Assembly: GCA_035540975.1 (NCBI GenBank)
Contig: DATLFN010000003.1
Coordinates: 1-44,436 of the forward strand
Source: Acidimicrobiales bacterium
Lineage (GTDB): Bacteria > Actinomycetota > Acidimicrobiia > Acidimicrobiales > GCA-2861595
DNA: 44,436 nucleotides
Reading direction: 5' to 3'
Made by a program: the position numbers and the translations under genes. Shown piece by piece: positions 1 through 9,447 of this stretch. Within the stretch, counting starts at the first letter, position 1; the number at the start of each line of letters is the position of its first letter. The notes below the pieces were generated by a model. That model ran no database searches and had not been told where the DNA came from. It saw only the letters and a list, made by a program, of their open reading frames with translations.

Positions 1-156
1 GGCCAACCGGACCAGGTCAGCCGGATCGACCAACTTCCGGTCCGGGGGCCGCACCCTCGGGAGCGCCACCTTCCTGGCCGGCCAGCGACCGATCAGGTCA
101 GCGTCGACTGCGGCGTTGAGGGCGGCGCGCCGCGCGGCGACCCGGCATTTGGCACA
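1..156 (-). pseudogene. Tyrosine recombinase (phage integrase) remnant, 5' truncated and cut by the window edge
   Basis: Reading the minus strand from 156 towards 1 gives an open frame containing RRAALNAAVDADLIGRWPAR, then KVALPRV and a stretch ending DPADLVRLA. This resembles the end of the core-binding domain of tyrosine recombinases, where an ALNxAV...NPA..V.LP pattern leads into the catalytic domain. The frame is closed upstream by TGA at 157-159 and has no ATG, GTG or TTG before the conserved part, so the 5' half is missing. The catalytic residues would lie beyond position 1 and cannot be seen. It may be a scar of the element that brought in the toxin-antitoxin genes beside tRNA-Ile. The family call rests on a short match from memory. 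Confidence 0.55.
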
Positions 157-246
157 TCAGCGCACGTGATACCAGCGCGGCTGCGCCCAGCAGCAGGAGC
201 CGCGTCGGCTGCTCGGGATTCGGCCCAACGCCAGCAGTGGCCGCGA

Positions 247-648
247 TCAGGGACGCCGGACGGCGATACGTCGGCTGTTGGCCGCCTGGGTGCGCAGTGC
301 CTCGAAGTCGGCCACGTCCGACGTGAGCACAAGCACGTCGTCGCGTCGGGCCACGTGGTCGGCAACCGCGACGACCACCGCGTCAACGGCCGAGGGCGCT
401 CGTCTGCGGGTCGGGGCCACCTTGTGACGTAGCGCGCCGGCCGCGTAGGCGCGGGCCTCATCGAGCGGCGTGCGCCGGGTTGCCCGCAGCGCCGTTCGCA
501 ACTGGTGGTCCTGAGGTCGACCCGTATGCCGCTCAGCCAGCACCACAGTGGGTACCACGAGGTCGTACCCGGCTTCGAGCAGGGCTCGACGCCACTCTGG
601 CGTGCCCAATTCGTCCAGCGCCGTCGAGTCGAGGATGCACGCCGGCAC
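247..648 (-). CDS. VapC-type PIN-domain ribonuclease toxin
   Basis: A 133-residue PIN-domain protein. Acidic residues are at the expected places: Asp7 in CILDSTAL, Glu39 in VVLAERH, the central Asp in SAVDAVVVAVA and the C-terminal Asp in VLTSDVADF. VapC toxins are Mg-dependent endoribonucleases that inhibit translation by cutting tRNA, rRNA or mRNA when not bound by antitoxin. The GTG start at 648 follows the antitoxin stop directly (TGA then GTG, no gap), so the pair is translationally coupled. The length is normal for the family and no catalytic residue appears lost. The 90 bases between its stop and the integrase remnant hold nothing recognisable. The RNA target cannot be predicted. Confidence 0.85.
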   Translation of the reverse strand: MPACILDSTALDELGTPEWRRALLEAGYDLVVPTVVLAERHTGRPQDHQLRTALRATRRTPLDEARAYAAGALRHKVAPTRRRAPSAVDAVVVAVADHVARRDDVLVLTSDVADFEALRTQAANSRRIAVRRP

Positions 649-909
649 TCAGCCCGCCTTGCGTTCGACCGCCAGGGCGGCCTGGGCGTCGGCCAGGACG
701 TGCCTCGCTCGCGCCAGCTTCTCGTCGTCGTAGACGCCGCCGTTGTCCTCGTAGTCGGCGACCTGGCGAGCCAACTCGGCTCGGGCGCCCACGGTCTCGG
801 TGACCTCGGCGATTCCCCGCTCGCATGCCGCCGACAGATTCACCCCCAGCGACCTAGCCCGGTCGAGTAATGCCTGGTCGATCGTGACGGTGATCCTGCC
901 CTTCGACAT
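649..909 (-). CDS. Ribbon-helix-helix antitoxin of the VapC module (CcdA/VapB-like)
   Basis: An 86-residue protein starting MSKGRITVTIDQALLDRARS, a typical ribbon-helix-helix N-terminus: a beta strand (RITVTID) followed by a helix containing NLSAACERGIAEV. The C-terminal part is charged and helical and would wrap the toxin. The open frame extends upstream to 1128, but the ATG at 909 is chosen because the fold begins there and because a -10-like TACTAT lies 9 nt before it. The protein should neutralise the adjacent PIN toxin and repress its own promoter through the palindrome that overlaps the start codon. It could be named CcdA-family or VapB; the partner is clearly a PIN toxin. Confidence 0.8.
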   Translation of the reverse strand: MSKGRITVTIDQALLDRARSLGVNLSAACERGIAEVTETVGARAELARQVADYEDNGGVYDDEKLARARHVLADAQAALAVERKAG

Positions 910-930
910 GTGTGCATGATAGTACACACA
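909..930 (-). promoter_or_regulatory. Promoter and operator of the toxin-antitoxin operon
   Basis: An inverted repeat with perfect 6-bp arms, TGTGTG (909-914) and CACACA (925-930), spans the antitoxin start. Within it, read on the minus strand, is TACTAT (924 to 919), a good TAnnnT -10 hexamer. The start codon lies 9 nt beyond, so transcription would begin at or just before the ATG, giving a leaderless or nearly leaderless mRNA. A ribbon-helix-helix dimer bound here would cover both the -10 box and the start codon, the usual autorepression arrangement for these modules. The operator role is inferred. Confidence 0.5.
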
Positions 931-1167
931 CTGCCTCTCGCCAGGCCTATGCGCCACGCCCGCCCCGGCACCCGAGCAGTGCGCGCCGACGTGCCGAACT
1001 ACGGCGCCCGTAGCCGGCGGCCGCCGAGCCCCCCGGGCGGTGAAGTCACCGGCTCTCCGAACATTCCATCGCGCTGGCCACGCGCTGGCCCCGGCGGCGC
1101 GGCGAGCCGGCAGGGAGAATCGAATCATTCGGTGTGGGCAGGCACGCGAGCCACGCGATCACTGAGC

Positions 1168-1270
1168 GTGCCCGAGCAAGGAACCTGTCCGGGATGCGGC
1201 CAGCCGATGGAGCACGGCTTTATCGAGGGGCGAGATCTGGGTTGGGGCGAAGTCGAAGCGCGGCGGCGGC
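1168..1270 (+). pseudogene. Zinc-ribbon fragment (DUF6487-like), C-terminus lost
   Basis: From a GTG at 1168 the frame reads VPEQGTCPGCGQPMEHGFIE and then GRDLGWGE. The pattern CPxCGxxMExGF followed about 10 residues later by a tryptophan is what I recall of DUF6487-type small zinc-ribbon proteins, which should have a second Cys pair. Here the frame runs into arginine-rich sequence with no second pair, and the next gene starts in another frame at 1310, so this looks like a broken remnant. No function is assigned. The rest of the 931-1309 gap holds only two copies of AATCGAATC (near 1118 and 1291) with no clear role. Confidence 0.3.
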
Positions 1271-1309
1271 ATCCGGTCAGCGCTGGACGGAATCGAATCG
1301 GGGGGCGAG

Positions 1310-1471
1310 ATGTCCACACAACCCGTCCCGCCTCGGGCCGCCGACAGCCTGGAGTTGCCCGTGGAGGAGCTGCTCCGGCGGGCACGGCCGCTGCCGCCGC
1401 AAGAGGAGATGGTGATCGACGATCTCAGCGAGGAAGAGGGCGCCGCCTTCCTCGCCGCGCTGGAGGCGTGA
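1310..1471 (+). CDS. Small antitoxin-like protein upstream of a PIN toxin
   Basis: A 53-residue acidic protein. Its C-terminus, MVIDDLSEEEGAAFLAALEA, resembles short antitoxins found directly before PIN-domain toxins in actinobacteria. No DNA-binding fold is apparent, so it may only bind the toxin. The stop (TGA 1469-1471) overlaps the GTG start of the PIN gene at 1468, so the two are coupled. GGGGGCGAG precedes the ATG and may serve as a weak ribosome-binding site. It is too short to appear in a standard 60-codon ORF list; the identification rests on position and the acidic C-terminal helix. Confidence 0.55.
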   Translation: MSTQPVPPRAADSLELPVEELLRRARPLPPQEEMVIDDLSEEEGAAFLAALEA

Positions 1472-1901
1472 CCGCGCAGCTACGGCGGGGCCCGGTTGTC
1501 ATCGACACCGACGTGTACGGCGCCGATCTCGTGCCGGGCTCGGCGCTGGCGGTGATCTACGAGCCCATCATCGCCGGGCGGCCGGCGTTCATCTCGTTCC
1601 AGACGTCCGCCGAGCTCCGCTACGGGGCGCTCCGACGGAACTGGGGTGCAGCGCGCATGCGGAAGCTCGCAGCGAGGATCGCCGAAGCGGAGACGGTCCA
1701 CTCCGGGCCCGAACTGGTCGCCGTGTACGCCCACTCCGCGTCGACTGCGAACGGATCGGCCACGCGCTCGGCCAGCGCGACCACGACGCGGACCGCTGGA
1801 TCGCAGCCACCGCCCTCCGGCTCGGCGTCCCGCTCGTCTCCAACGACCAGATCTTCGAGAACGTCCCGGGCCTGGTGTTCGAGTCGGCGACCCGGAGGTG
1901 A
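1468..1901 (+). pseudogene. PIN-domain toxin gene with a single frameshift
   Basis: The first part, read from GTG 1468, carries VVIDTDVYGADL and SAELRYGALR, the first two acidic motifs of a PIN domain. The second part, in another frame, carries CERIGHALGQ, DHDADRWIAATAL and PLVSNDQIF and stops at 1901. The frames join near 1729-1736: between GCC (1729-1731) and CTC (1734-1736) there are two bases where three would keep the frame, so one base appears deleted around 1732. All catalytic acids are present in the joined sequence and no other damage is visible. This means either a very recent inactivation or a sequencing error. If intact it would be a VapC-like RNase of about 144 residues. Confidence 0.7.
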
Positions 1902-2015
1902 CCGGCATCGAGTCCGCCCCGTGTCGTGCCCGCTGCGTGCCCGGCACGTGCCCGTAGCGAACGGAAATCCCGGATTCTCACGGTCACCGGCGGACAAACT
2001 CCAGGGGCACCTGCA

Positions 2016-2036
2016 CCCCCTCTGAGCTGGGGTTTT
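2016..2036 (+). terminator. Weak terminator-like hairpin with T run
   Basis: CCCCC (2016-2020) pairs with GGGG (2029-2032), followed by TTTT. The stem is only 4-5 bp with a loop of about 8 nt, so this is a weak candidate for ending plus-strand transcripts from the toxin gene before the oppositely oriented tRNA. Nothing else was recognised between 1902 and 2048. Confidence 0.25.
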
Positions 2037-2048
2037 GGGCCTCCCTGG

Positions 2049-2125
2049 TGGTGGGGCTAAGTGGAGTCGAACCACTGACCTCAGCATTATCAGTGCTGCG
2101 CTCTAACCAGCTGAGCTATAGCCCC
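2049..2125 (-). tRNA. tRNA-Ile (anticodon GAT), CCA encoded
   Basis: The minus strand from 2125 folds as a complete tRNA: acceptor GGGGCTA pairing with TAGCCCC, D arm AGCTCAGCTGGTTAGAGC, an anticodon loop with GAT in CTGATAA, and a T arm with GTTCGA. The discriminator is A (2052) and CCA follows in the genome (2051-2049), so 3' maturation need not use the CCA-adding enzyme encoded at 31425. The gene follows DUF3566 by 29 bp; TAACGT (2142-2137) may be its own -10. Mycobacteria have the same order gyrA-Rv0007-ileT followed by alaT; here no tRNA-Ala follows and accessory DNA begins instead. Confidence 0.97.
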
Positions 2126-2154
2126 GAGGGAGGACGACGTTACACCGCCCGGGC

Positions 2155-2529
2155 TCAGACGGTGCTGCGAGCGGGCTCCTCCTCGAGCACCACGACCTCG
2201 ATCCCGCCCACCACGTCCGACGTCAGGTTGTAGAGCACCGCCATCAAGACGTTGGCCCCGGCGCCCAGGAGTACGAGGACGCCGCCGCCGATCATCGTCG
2301 AGCGGAAGATCAGGCCACCGTTGATCCGGAACGACTCCAGGGCGAACAGCTCCTTGACGAAGCGCTCGACGTTGTCGATCACGCCCGTGGTCGACGCCGC
2401 CGCCCACAGCAGGAAGCCGGCGACCAGCGCCACCACCAGCATGCAGACGTAGAACAGCAGCGAGAAGCGCAGCACCGTCCACGGGTCGACGCGGCGGATC
2501 ACCCGGCGGACCCGTCTCCCCTGCGCCAC
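2155..2529 (-). CDS. DUF3566 transmembrane protein downstream of gyrA
   Basis: A 124-residue membrane protein with two predicted transmembrane helices, roughly residues 18-42 (FSLLFYVCMLVVALVAGFLL) and 80-105 (STMIGGGVLVLLGAGANVLM). The N-terminus RRVIRRVDPWTVLRFSL is a recognisable DUF3566 feature. Mycobacterial Rv0007, the positional equivalent, has a long disordered N-terminus that is absent here. The frame is open much further upstream, but that part only shadows the next gene. GTG at 2529 is chosen because it is 4 nt after the upstream stop (2534-2536). Function is unknown; its constant place after gyrase suggests a cell-envelope or divisome role. Confidence 0.85.
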   Translation of the reverse strand: MAQGRRVRRVIRRVDPWTVLRFSLLFYVCMLVVALVAGFLLWAAASTTGVIDNVERFVKELFALESFRINGGLIFRSTMIGGGVLVLLGAGANVLMAVLYNLTSDVVGGIEVVVLEEEPARSTV

Positions 2530-2533
2530 CCGC

Positions 2534-3118
2534 TCACGGTAGCCGCCGCTCCGGTGGCGGACAGAGCTCGAAGTGGGTGGGGTGGGTCTCGGGGTACGGC
2601 CGGCACAAACCGGCCCCGGTGGCGACCGGGAGGAGCGCCGGCACGAACGACGGAGGGACGTCGAAGGCCAGGCCCCGTGCGTGACGGGCGGCGCTGTCGC
2701 CCGGGGCCGGTCCCCCCGGAGCCGGCGGAACGGTCGGGACGGGCCGGCCGGCCAGCTGGGCGGCCCGGGCCAGGGCGGCCCGGAGGGCGGGCGCCGCGAC
2801 GCCCTGGTCGGCGCCGCTGCTGCTCCTACGCGCCCGGGCCGACGCGACAGCGCCACCACCCAACGAGACCGAGGCGCGGGTGTCGGCGCCTGCGGTCTCC
2901 ACCCGGGTGAGGCGGGCGCCGTTGGCCTCGGCCGCCGCCGCCGCCGCGTCGGCACCGGCCGCTGCCCCGGCCAGGGCGGCCGCGTCGGCCGCGGTGGCGG
3001 CCTGCGCCTCCTCCACGGCCCGGCCGCCCACCCTCCCGGCGGCCAGCGACACCATGCCGGCCACCACGATCACCACCGTCAGCAGGGGCAGGACCTGCCC
3101 GTGCTCGCGCCTGTGCAT
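2534..3118 (-). CDS. TadE/TadG-like anchored protein with an M15 (VanY-like) peptidase motif
   Basis: A 194-residue protein. Residues 1-30 (MHRREHGQVLPLLTVVIVVA) look like the class III signal/anchor of TadE/TadG-type pseudopilins, followed by an Ala-rich helix (35-65) like Flp-associated proteins. The C-terminus carries H146-A-R-G-L-A-F-D153 and H179-P-T-H-F-E184, matching the HxxGxAxD and WH/HFE zinc motifs of M15 D,D-carboxypeptidases, in a very compact form. Cys172 and Cys186 could form a disulfide outside the cell. ATG 3118 has GAGGAG 5 nt upstream. It lies between gyrA (62 bp) and DUF3566 (4 bp), so it is probably in the gyrase operon. Enzymatic activity is uncertain because the domain is short. 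Confidence 0.6.
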   Translation of the reverse strand: MHRREHGQVLPLLTVVIVVAGMVSLAAGRVGGRAVEEAQAATAADAAALAGAAAGADAAAAAAEANGARLTRVETAGADTRASVSLGGGAVASARARRSSSGADQGVAAPALRAALARAAQLAGRPVPTVPPAPGGPAPGDSAARHARGLAFDVPPSFVPALLPVATGAGLCRPYPETHPTHFELCPPPERRLP

Positions 3119-3180
3119 CCCGACTCCTCGTTGCTCGTCCGCGCTGGAGGGGGAAGAGGCGACCGGCAGAGCCGGCCCGG

Positions 3181-5649
3181 TCAGATGCCGGCCGGCTCAC
3201 TCTCGTCGGCGGCCAGGATGGGGGCGACGGACGCCACCGTGGCGCCGGCGTCGAGGTTCATGATCCGCACCCCGGTGGCGTCCCGGCCCTGCGACGGGAT
3301 GCCCCGCACCGGGATGCGCATGGTGACGCCGGCCGAGGAGACGGCCATGATCTCGTCGTCGAGGCCGACCATGAAGGCGCTCACCACGTAGCCGCGACGG
3401 GCGGTGAGCTTGATGCCCTTCACACCCATAGTGCCCCGGCCCTTCCTGGGGAACTTGTCGAGCTGCGTGCGCTTGCCGAAGCCGGCGTCGGTCACGAGGA
3501 GGATGGCGGCGTCGTCCCGGGCCACGTCGCACGACACGACCTCGTCGCCGTCCCGCAGGCGCATGCCGATCACGCCCTGGGCGGCGCGGCCGGTGGCCCG
3601 CACCTCGTCCTCGGCGAAGCGGATGGTGAGCCCGTGGCGGGTGACCATGAACAGGTCGTCGGCGCCCGACGTGCGGATCACCCGCACCAGCTCGTCGCCC
3701 TCCTTGAGGTTGATGGCGATGAACCCGTCCCGGCGGGACTTGTCGTACTCCGAGAAGGTCGTCTTCTTCACCTGGCCCAGGCGGGTGGCGAAGACCAGGA
3801 ACTCGTCGTCGCCGAACTCCCGGGTGTCGATGATGGCCTGGATGTGCTCGCCGGTGTTCAGCGGCAGGAGGTTCACGATGGCGGTGCCCCGCGCCGTGCG
3901 CTCCTTCATGGGCACCTCGTGGGCCTTCAGCCGGTACACCTTCCCCTGGTTGGAGAAGAAGAGCAGGTAGGCGTGGGCCGTGGTGTGGATGACGGTGTTG
4001 ACGAGGTCCTGCTCCTTGAGGCGGGCGCCCTGGATCCCACGGCCGCCCCGCCCCTGGGTGCGGAACGCCCCCGCCGCGACGGTCTTGATGTAACCGGCCC
4101 GGGTCATGGTGACCACGAGGGGCTCGTCCTCGATGAGGTCCTCGACGCCGATGTCACCCGGGTCGAAGGTGATCTCGGCCCGGCGGCCGGTGGCGAACTT
4201 CTCCCGGATCTCCCCCAGCTCGCTCTTGATGACGCCGCGCAGGCGGTCGGGGTCGGCGAGGATCGCCTCCAGCTCGGCGATGGTCTCCCGCAGCTTGGCC
4301 ATCTCGTCCTCGAGCTCCTGGCGGCCCAGGCGGGTGAGCCGCCCCAGGGTCATGTCGAGGATGTGGTTGGCCTGGACCTCGCTGAACCGGAACGGCTCGG
4401 CCATGAGCCCGGTGCGGGCGGCCGAGCGGTCGGCCGACCCCCGGATGAGGGCGATGATGGCGTCGATGGCGTCCAGCGCCTTGAGGAGGCCCTCGACGAT
4501 GTGGGCCCGGTCCTGGGCCTTGCGCAGCCGGAACTGCGAGCGGCGGGTGATGACCTCGACCTGGTGGTCGATGTAGGCGCGGAGCATCTGCGCCAGGTTC
4601 AGCGTGCGGGGGATGCCGTCGACCAGGGCGACCATGTTCACCCCGAAGCTCGTCTGCAGCGGGGTGTGCTTGAACAGGTTGTTGAGCACGACGTGGGGGT
4701 TGGCGTCGCGCTTGAGGGGGATGACGACCTTGGTCTCCAGCCCGGCCGAGAGGTTCTGCACGTCCCGGATGCCCTCGATCTCGCGCGCGTTGACGAGCTC
4801 GGCGATGCGCTGCTCGATCGCCGCCACCGAGGCCTGGTACGGCAGTTCGCTGACCACGATCGAGTGGCCCGACTTGGTCTCCTTGATCTCCGCCCGGGCC
4901 CGCATGCGGATGCTGCCGCGGCCGGTGCGGTACGCGTCGAGGATCCCGGCCCGCCCGAGGATGAATGCCCCGGTGGGGAAGTCGGGGCCCTTGACGAAGT
5001 GCATGAGGTCGTCGGGCGTGGACTCGGGATGGTCGATCAGGTGGACGGTGGCGTCGATGACCTCACCGAGGTTGTGGGGCGGGATGTTGGTGGCCATCCC
5101 CACGGCGATGCCCTGGCTGCCGTTGACCAACAGGTTGGGGAACCGCGACGGCAGGACGACGGGCTCCACGAACTCGTTGGTGTACTGGGGGACGAAGTCG
5201 ACGGTGTCCTCGTCGATCCCGGCCAGCATGAAGGTGGCCAGCGGCGACAGCCGGCACTCGGTGTAGCGCTCGGCCGCCGGCGGGAAGTCGGGCGAGCCGT
5301 AGTTGCCGTGGAAGTCGACCAGCGGGTTGCGCAGGCTGAACGGCTGGGCCATGCGCACCAGGGCCTCGTAGATGGCCTGCTGGTTGTGGGGGTGAAACTT
5401 CCCCATCACCTCTCCGGTGACCCGGGCGCACTTCATGAACGGCCGGTCGGGCCGCAGGCCCAACTCGTGCATGCCGTAGAGGATCCGCCGGTGCACCGGC
5501 TTGAACCCGTCACGCGCGTCGGGCAGCGCCCGCTGCGTGATCATCGACATGGCGTACTCCAGGAAGGAGCGCTCCATCTCCTCCTGGATCTCGACGGGCT
5601 CGATCCCCCCCAGCCCGTCGTCGCCCGAACCGATCATCACATCAGTCAC
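3181..5649 (-). CDS. gyrA: DNA gyrase subunit A
   Basis: An 822-residue type IIA topoisomerase subunit. The catalytic tyrosine is Tyr129 in [10 protein letters not shown]. GyrA features follow: [12 protein letters not shown], the coiled tower, then a six-bladed C-terminal domain with a GyrA-box variant QGRGGRG (canonical QRRGGKG). The quinolone region reads [10 protein letters not shown] where E. coli has HPHGDSAVYD, so Gly81, Asp82, Ser83 and Asp87 are replaced by Asn, Gln, Gln (Gln91 here) and Glu (Glu95). GTG 5649 is preferred: GAGGT lies 6 nt upstream; ATG 5637 is possible. With GyrB it introduces negative supercoils ahead of forks. ParC is an alternative, but position beside gyrB near oriC and the GyrA box favour gyrase. 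Confidence 0.95.
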   Translation of the reverse strand: MTDVMIGSGDDGLGGIEPVEIQEEMERSFLEYAMSMITQRALPDARDGFKPVHRRILYGMHELGLRPDRPFMKCARVTGEVMGKFHPHNQQAIYEALVRMAQPFSLRNPLVDFHGNYGSPDFPPAAERYTECRLSPLATFMLAGIDEDTVDFVPQYTNEFVEPVVLPSRFPNLLVNGSQGIAVGMATNIPPHNLGEVIDATVHLIDHPESTPDDLMHFVKGPDFPTGAFILGRAGILDAYRTGRGSIRMRARAEIKETKSGHSIVVSELPYQASVAAIEQRIAELVNAREIEGIRDVQNLSAGLETKVVIPLKRDANPHVVLNNLFKHTPLQTSFGVNMVALVDGIPRTLNLAQMLRAYIDHQVEVITRRSQFRLRKAQDRAHIVEGLLKALDAIDAIIALIRGSADRSAARTGLMAEPFRFSEVQANHILDMTLGRLTRLGRQELEDEMAKLRETIAELEAILADPDRLRGVIKSELGEIREKFATGRRAEITFDPGDIGVEDLIEDEPLVVTMTRAGYIKTVAAGAFRTQGRGGRGIQGARLKEQDLVNTVIHTTAHAYLLFFSNQGKVYRLKAHEVPMKERTARGTAIVNLLPLNTGEHIQAIIDTREFGDDEFLVFATRLGQVKKTTFSEYDKSRRDGFIAINLKEGDELVRVIRTSGADDLFMVTRHGLTIRFAEDEVRATGRAAQGVIGMRLRDGDEVVSCDVARDDAAILLVTDAGFGKRTQLDKFPRKGRGTMGVKGIKLTARRGYVVSAFMVGLDDEIMAVSSAGVTMRIPVRGIPSQGRDATGVRIMNLDAGATVASVAPILAADESEPAGI

Positions 5650-5954
5650 GCCAGAACCTCGGAGAGAAGGGGCGAGGACCGTTCCGGCGGCAAGAACGGG
5701 CGGATACCGCCCCGTTTTGCCGCCAGAGCCGGAGAAGAGCGTCACCACGGGGAGGGCGGGGCGGGGCGGTATAGCGGGAGCGGGCGCCAGGGCACCCGGC
5801 AACGGGACGCCGCCGCAGGCGGCCGCCCTGGCTGGGCGCCACCACCGCCGGCCCAGCCGGCGGTGCGAGAACCCGAGCGCGGAGGCGGACGGGCTCCGCC
5901 CGTCCGCCGGAGCACCGTCGAGCTCGGTGAGCAGGCTCTGCTTGCGAACCGAAA
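5650..5954 (-). promoter_or_regulatory. gyrB-gyrA spacer with three strong hairpins
   Basis: This 305-bp gap holds no gene but three GC-rich inverted repeats. One is 5686-5703 with 5707-5724 (18-nt arms with small bulges, loop ATA). The second is 5843-5852 with 5856-5865 (10 bp perfect). The third is 5884-5894 with 5898-5908 (11 bp perfect, loop TCC). In transcript order they lie 46, 89 and 230 nt after the gyrB stop, and the last ends about 36 nt before the gyrA start. None is followed by a U run. They could terminate or attenuate gyrB read-through, mark RNA processing points, or be small repeat elements. gyrB and gyrA are usually closely spaced in actinobacteria, so the long structured gap is unusual. 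Confidence 0.6.
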
Positions 5955-7910
<1,956 letters not shown>

Positions 7911-7995
7911 TCAGGCGCGACCTTTCACAGGCGGTATGGATGGAGGCGATCCGGGCGCAAAGACGCAGGTCAGCAGCCCGAATTGCAATGATGGC

Positions 7996-8001
7996 AGTTT
8001 A
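7996..8001 (-). promoter_or_regulatory. Candidate -10 box for gyrB
   Basis: Read on the minus strand the hexamer is TAAACT, in the only AT-richer part of the 125-bp DUF721-gyrB gap. It would place the transcription start about 80 nt before the gyrB ATG. No convincing -35 hexamer was found. A palindrome-like AATTGCAATG lies just downstream. Confidence 0.35.
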
Positions 8002-8035
8002 CCACCGGGGTGGGACTGCGAAGGAGGAGCGGCCC

Positions 8036-8368
8036 TCAGCGACGGCCGCGGACGCGCACCTCGATGCGCTCGGCGACCCGGCTCCCGGCCACCTCGGCGA
8101 CCCGTTCGAGGACCTCGTTCCCCCGGTAGCGCAGCTCGGTGGCCGCCGACGGGTCGCCCACCCCGACGACCAGCGTCCCCCCCGTCAACCACAGGGGCCG
8201 GGTGGTCCGGGCCAGGTCGGGACCGGCGATGCGGGGCCACTGACCGAACACGGCGGCCAGGACCGCGGCGGACGGCGCGCCGAGGCGCTGCGCCACCCGG
8301 TCCAGCGACGACGAGATGCGCTTCGGCGCCCTGGCGCCCGACGTCGGCAGGTCCCGCCACGTGCTCAC
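8036..8368 (-). CDS. DUF721 family protein (DciA-type helicase loader/operator)
   Basis: A 110-residue basic protein of the DUF721 family. The conserved core is KRISSSLDRVAQRLGAPSA, FGQWPRIAGPDLARTTRPL, then LVVGVGDPSAATELRY ending in a basic tail. DUF721 includes DciA, shown in several bacteria to act with the replicative helicase in place of DnaC or DnaI; mycobacterial Rv0004 in the same position is a DciA. The GTG start (8368) overlaps the recF stop as GTGA, so it is translationally coupled to recF. No helicase or DnaC/DnaI gene is in the window. The family assignment is firm; the helicase role is inferred from the family. Confidence 0.85.
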   Translation of the reverse strand: MSTWRDLPTSGARAPKRISSSLDRVAQRLGAPSAAVLAAVFGQWPRIAGPDLARTTRPLWLTGGTLVVGVGDPSAATELRYRGNEVLERVAEVAGSRVAERIEVRVRGRR

Positions 8369-9438
8369 AGGATCCTCCCGTCGCTCATCCGCAGGGTGAG
8401 CGCGGGCCGGATGCCGTCGGGGACCGCCCCGGCCGTGGTGAGCAGCGCCTGGCCGTCGGGCAGGTGGGCCACCAGGGCGGCGCTGCGGTCGGGGTCCAGC
8501 TCGGAGAACACGTCGTCCAGCAGCAGCACCGGCGGCTCCCCCACCGCCTCGGCGACGGCCGCGTGCACCGCCAGCCGCAGGGCCAGGGCCAGCGAGCGCT
8601 GCTCACCCTGGGAGGCGTGGGTGCGGGCGGGGACGCCCCCGATGGTGAGGCGCAACTCGTCGCGGTGGGGGCCGGTGGTGGTGAGCCCCCGGCGCACGTC
8701 GTCGTCGCGGGCGGCGGCCAGGGCGGCGGCGAGCGGGCCGTCCCACGACCGCTCGTAGCCCACCCCCACGTCGGCCGGGGCGCCCGCCACCTGATCGTAG
8801 GCCTTGGCGATGGGGATCTCCACGGCGCCGACCAGCCCGGCCCGGGCGGCGGCAAGGGCCTCCCCGGCGGCGGCCCACTTGGCGTCCCACACGTCCAGGG
8901 TGGCGGCGGCCGACGGGTCGAGCCGGCCCCGGCACTGCTTGAGCAGGGCGTTGCGCTGGCGGAGCACGCGCTCGGCGTCGGCCCGGAGGGCGGCATTGCG
9001 GGGGTGGAGGGCGGTGAGGGCGTCGTCGAGCCAGCGGCGGCGGCCGGAGGGGCCGGCCTTGACCAGCTCCAGGTCGTCGGGCGAGAACAGGGTGACCCGC
9101 AGGGCGCCGAGCAGGTCGGCGGCCCGGCGCAGCGGCTGGTGGTTCACCAGCGTGCGGGACCGCCCGGCCGGGTTGATCTCCACCTCGATCAGCAGGTCCC
9201 GCCCTTCCCGGCGGCCCTCGGCCCGGACCACCGCCGACGCCGCGCCGGTGCGCACGAGGGCCTCGGGCGGGGCGCCGCGGAACGACGAGAGGGTGGCCAG
9301 GTAGGCGACGGCCTCGATCAGGTTCGTCTTCCCCTGGCCGTTGCCGCCGACCACAACGCTGAGCGCGTCGGGTGCCAGCACCACGTCGGCCGCCGCGTAG
9401 TTCCGGAAATCGGCCAGCCAGAGGCGCTCCAGCTGCAC
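8365..9438 (-). CDS. recF: RecF recombination mediator ATPase
   Basis: A 357-residue SMC-like ABC ATPase. The N-terminus MQLERLWLADFRNY is typical. Walker A is GGNGQGKTN (about residue 32), the ABC signature is SQGEQRSLALALR, and Walker B plus D-loop is VLLLDDVFSELD. RecF with RecO and RecR loads RecA at single-strand gaps and helps stabilise stalled forks. The start is GTG at 9438, 9 nt after the dnaN stop at 9448, and the stop overlaps DUF721, so dnaN-recF-DUF721 form one operon. The length is close to that of other actinobacterial RecF proteins. Nothing unusual was seen. Confidence 0.97.
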   Translation of the reverse strand: MQLERLWLADFRNYAAADVVLAPDALSVVVGGNGQGKTNLIEAVAYLATLSSFRGAPPEALVRTGAASAVVRAEGRREGRDLLIEVEINPAGRSRTLVNHQPLRRAADLLGALRVTLFSPDDLELVKAGPSGRRRWLDDALTALHPRNAALRADAERVLRQRNALLKQCRGRLDPSAAATLDVWDAKWAAAGEALAAARAGLVGAVEIPIAKAYDQVAGAPADVGVGYERSWDGPLAAALAAARDDDVRRGLTTTGPHRDELRLTIGGVPARTHASQGEQRSLALALRLAVHAAVAEAVGEPPVLLLDDVFSELDPDRSAALVAHLPDGQALLTTAGAVPDGIRPALTLRMSDGRIL

Positions 9439-9447
9439 GACGGCCCG

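Noticed and set aside
1112-1300. Two AATCGAATC copies resembling a tRNA T-arm, considered as an attachment-site repeat
   Set aside because: They do not match the tRNA-Ile 3' end beyond a few bases and no stem or extended repeat follows.
910-2025. 371-codon plus-strand frame across the toxin region
   Set aside because: Only pieces of it are meaningful (the zinc-ribbon fragment and the first half of the PIN toxin); as a whole it joins unrelated frames.
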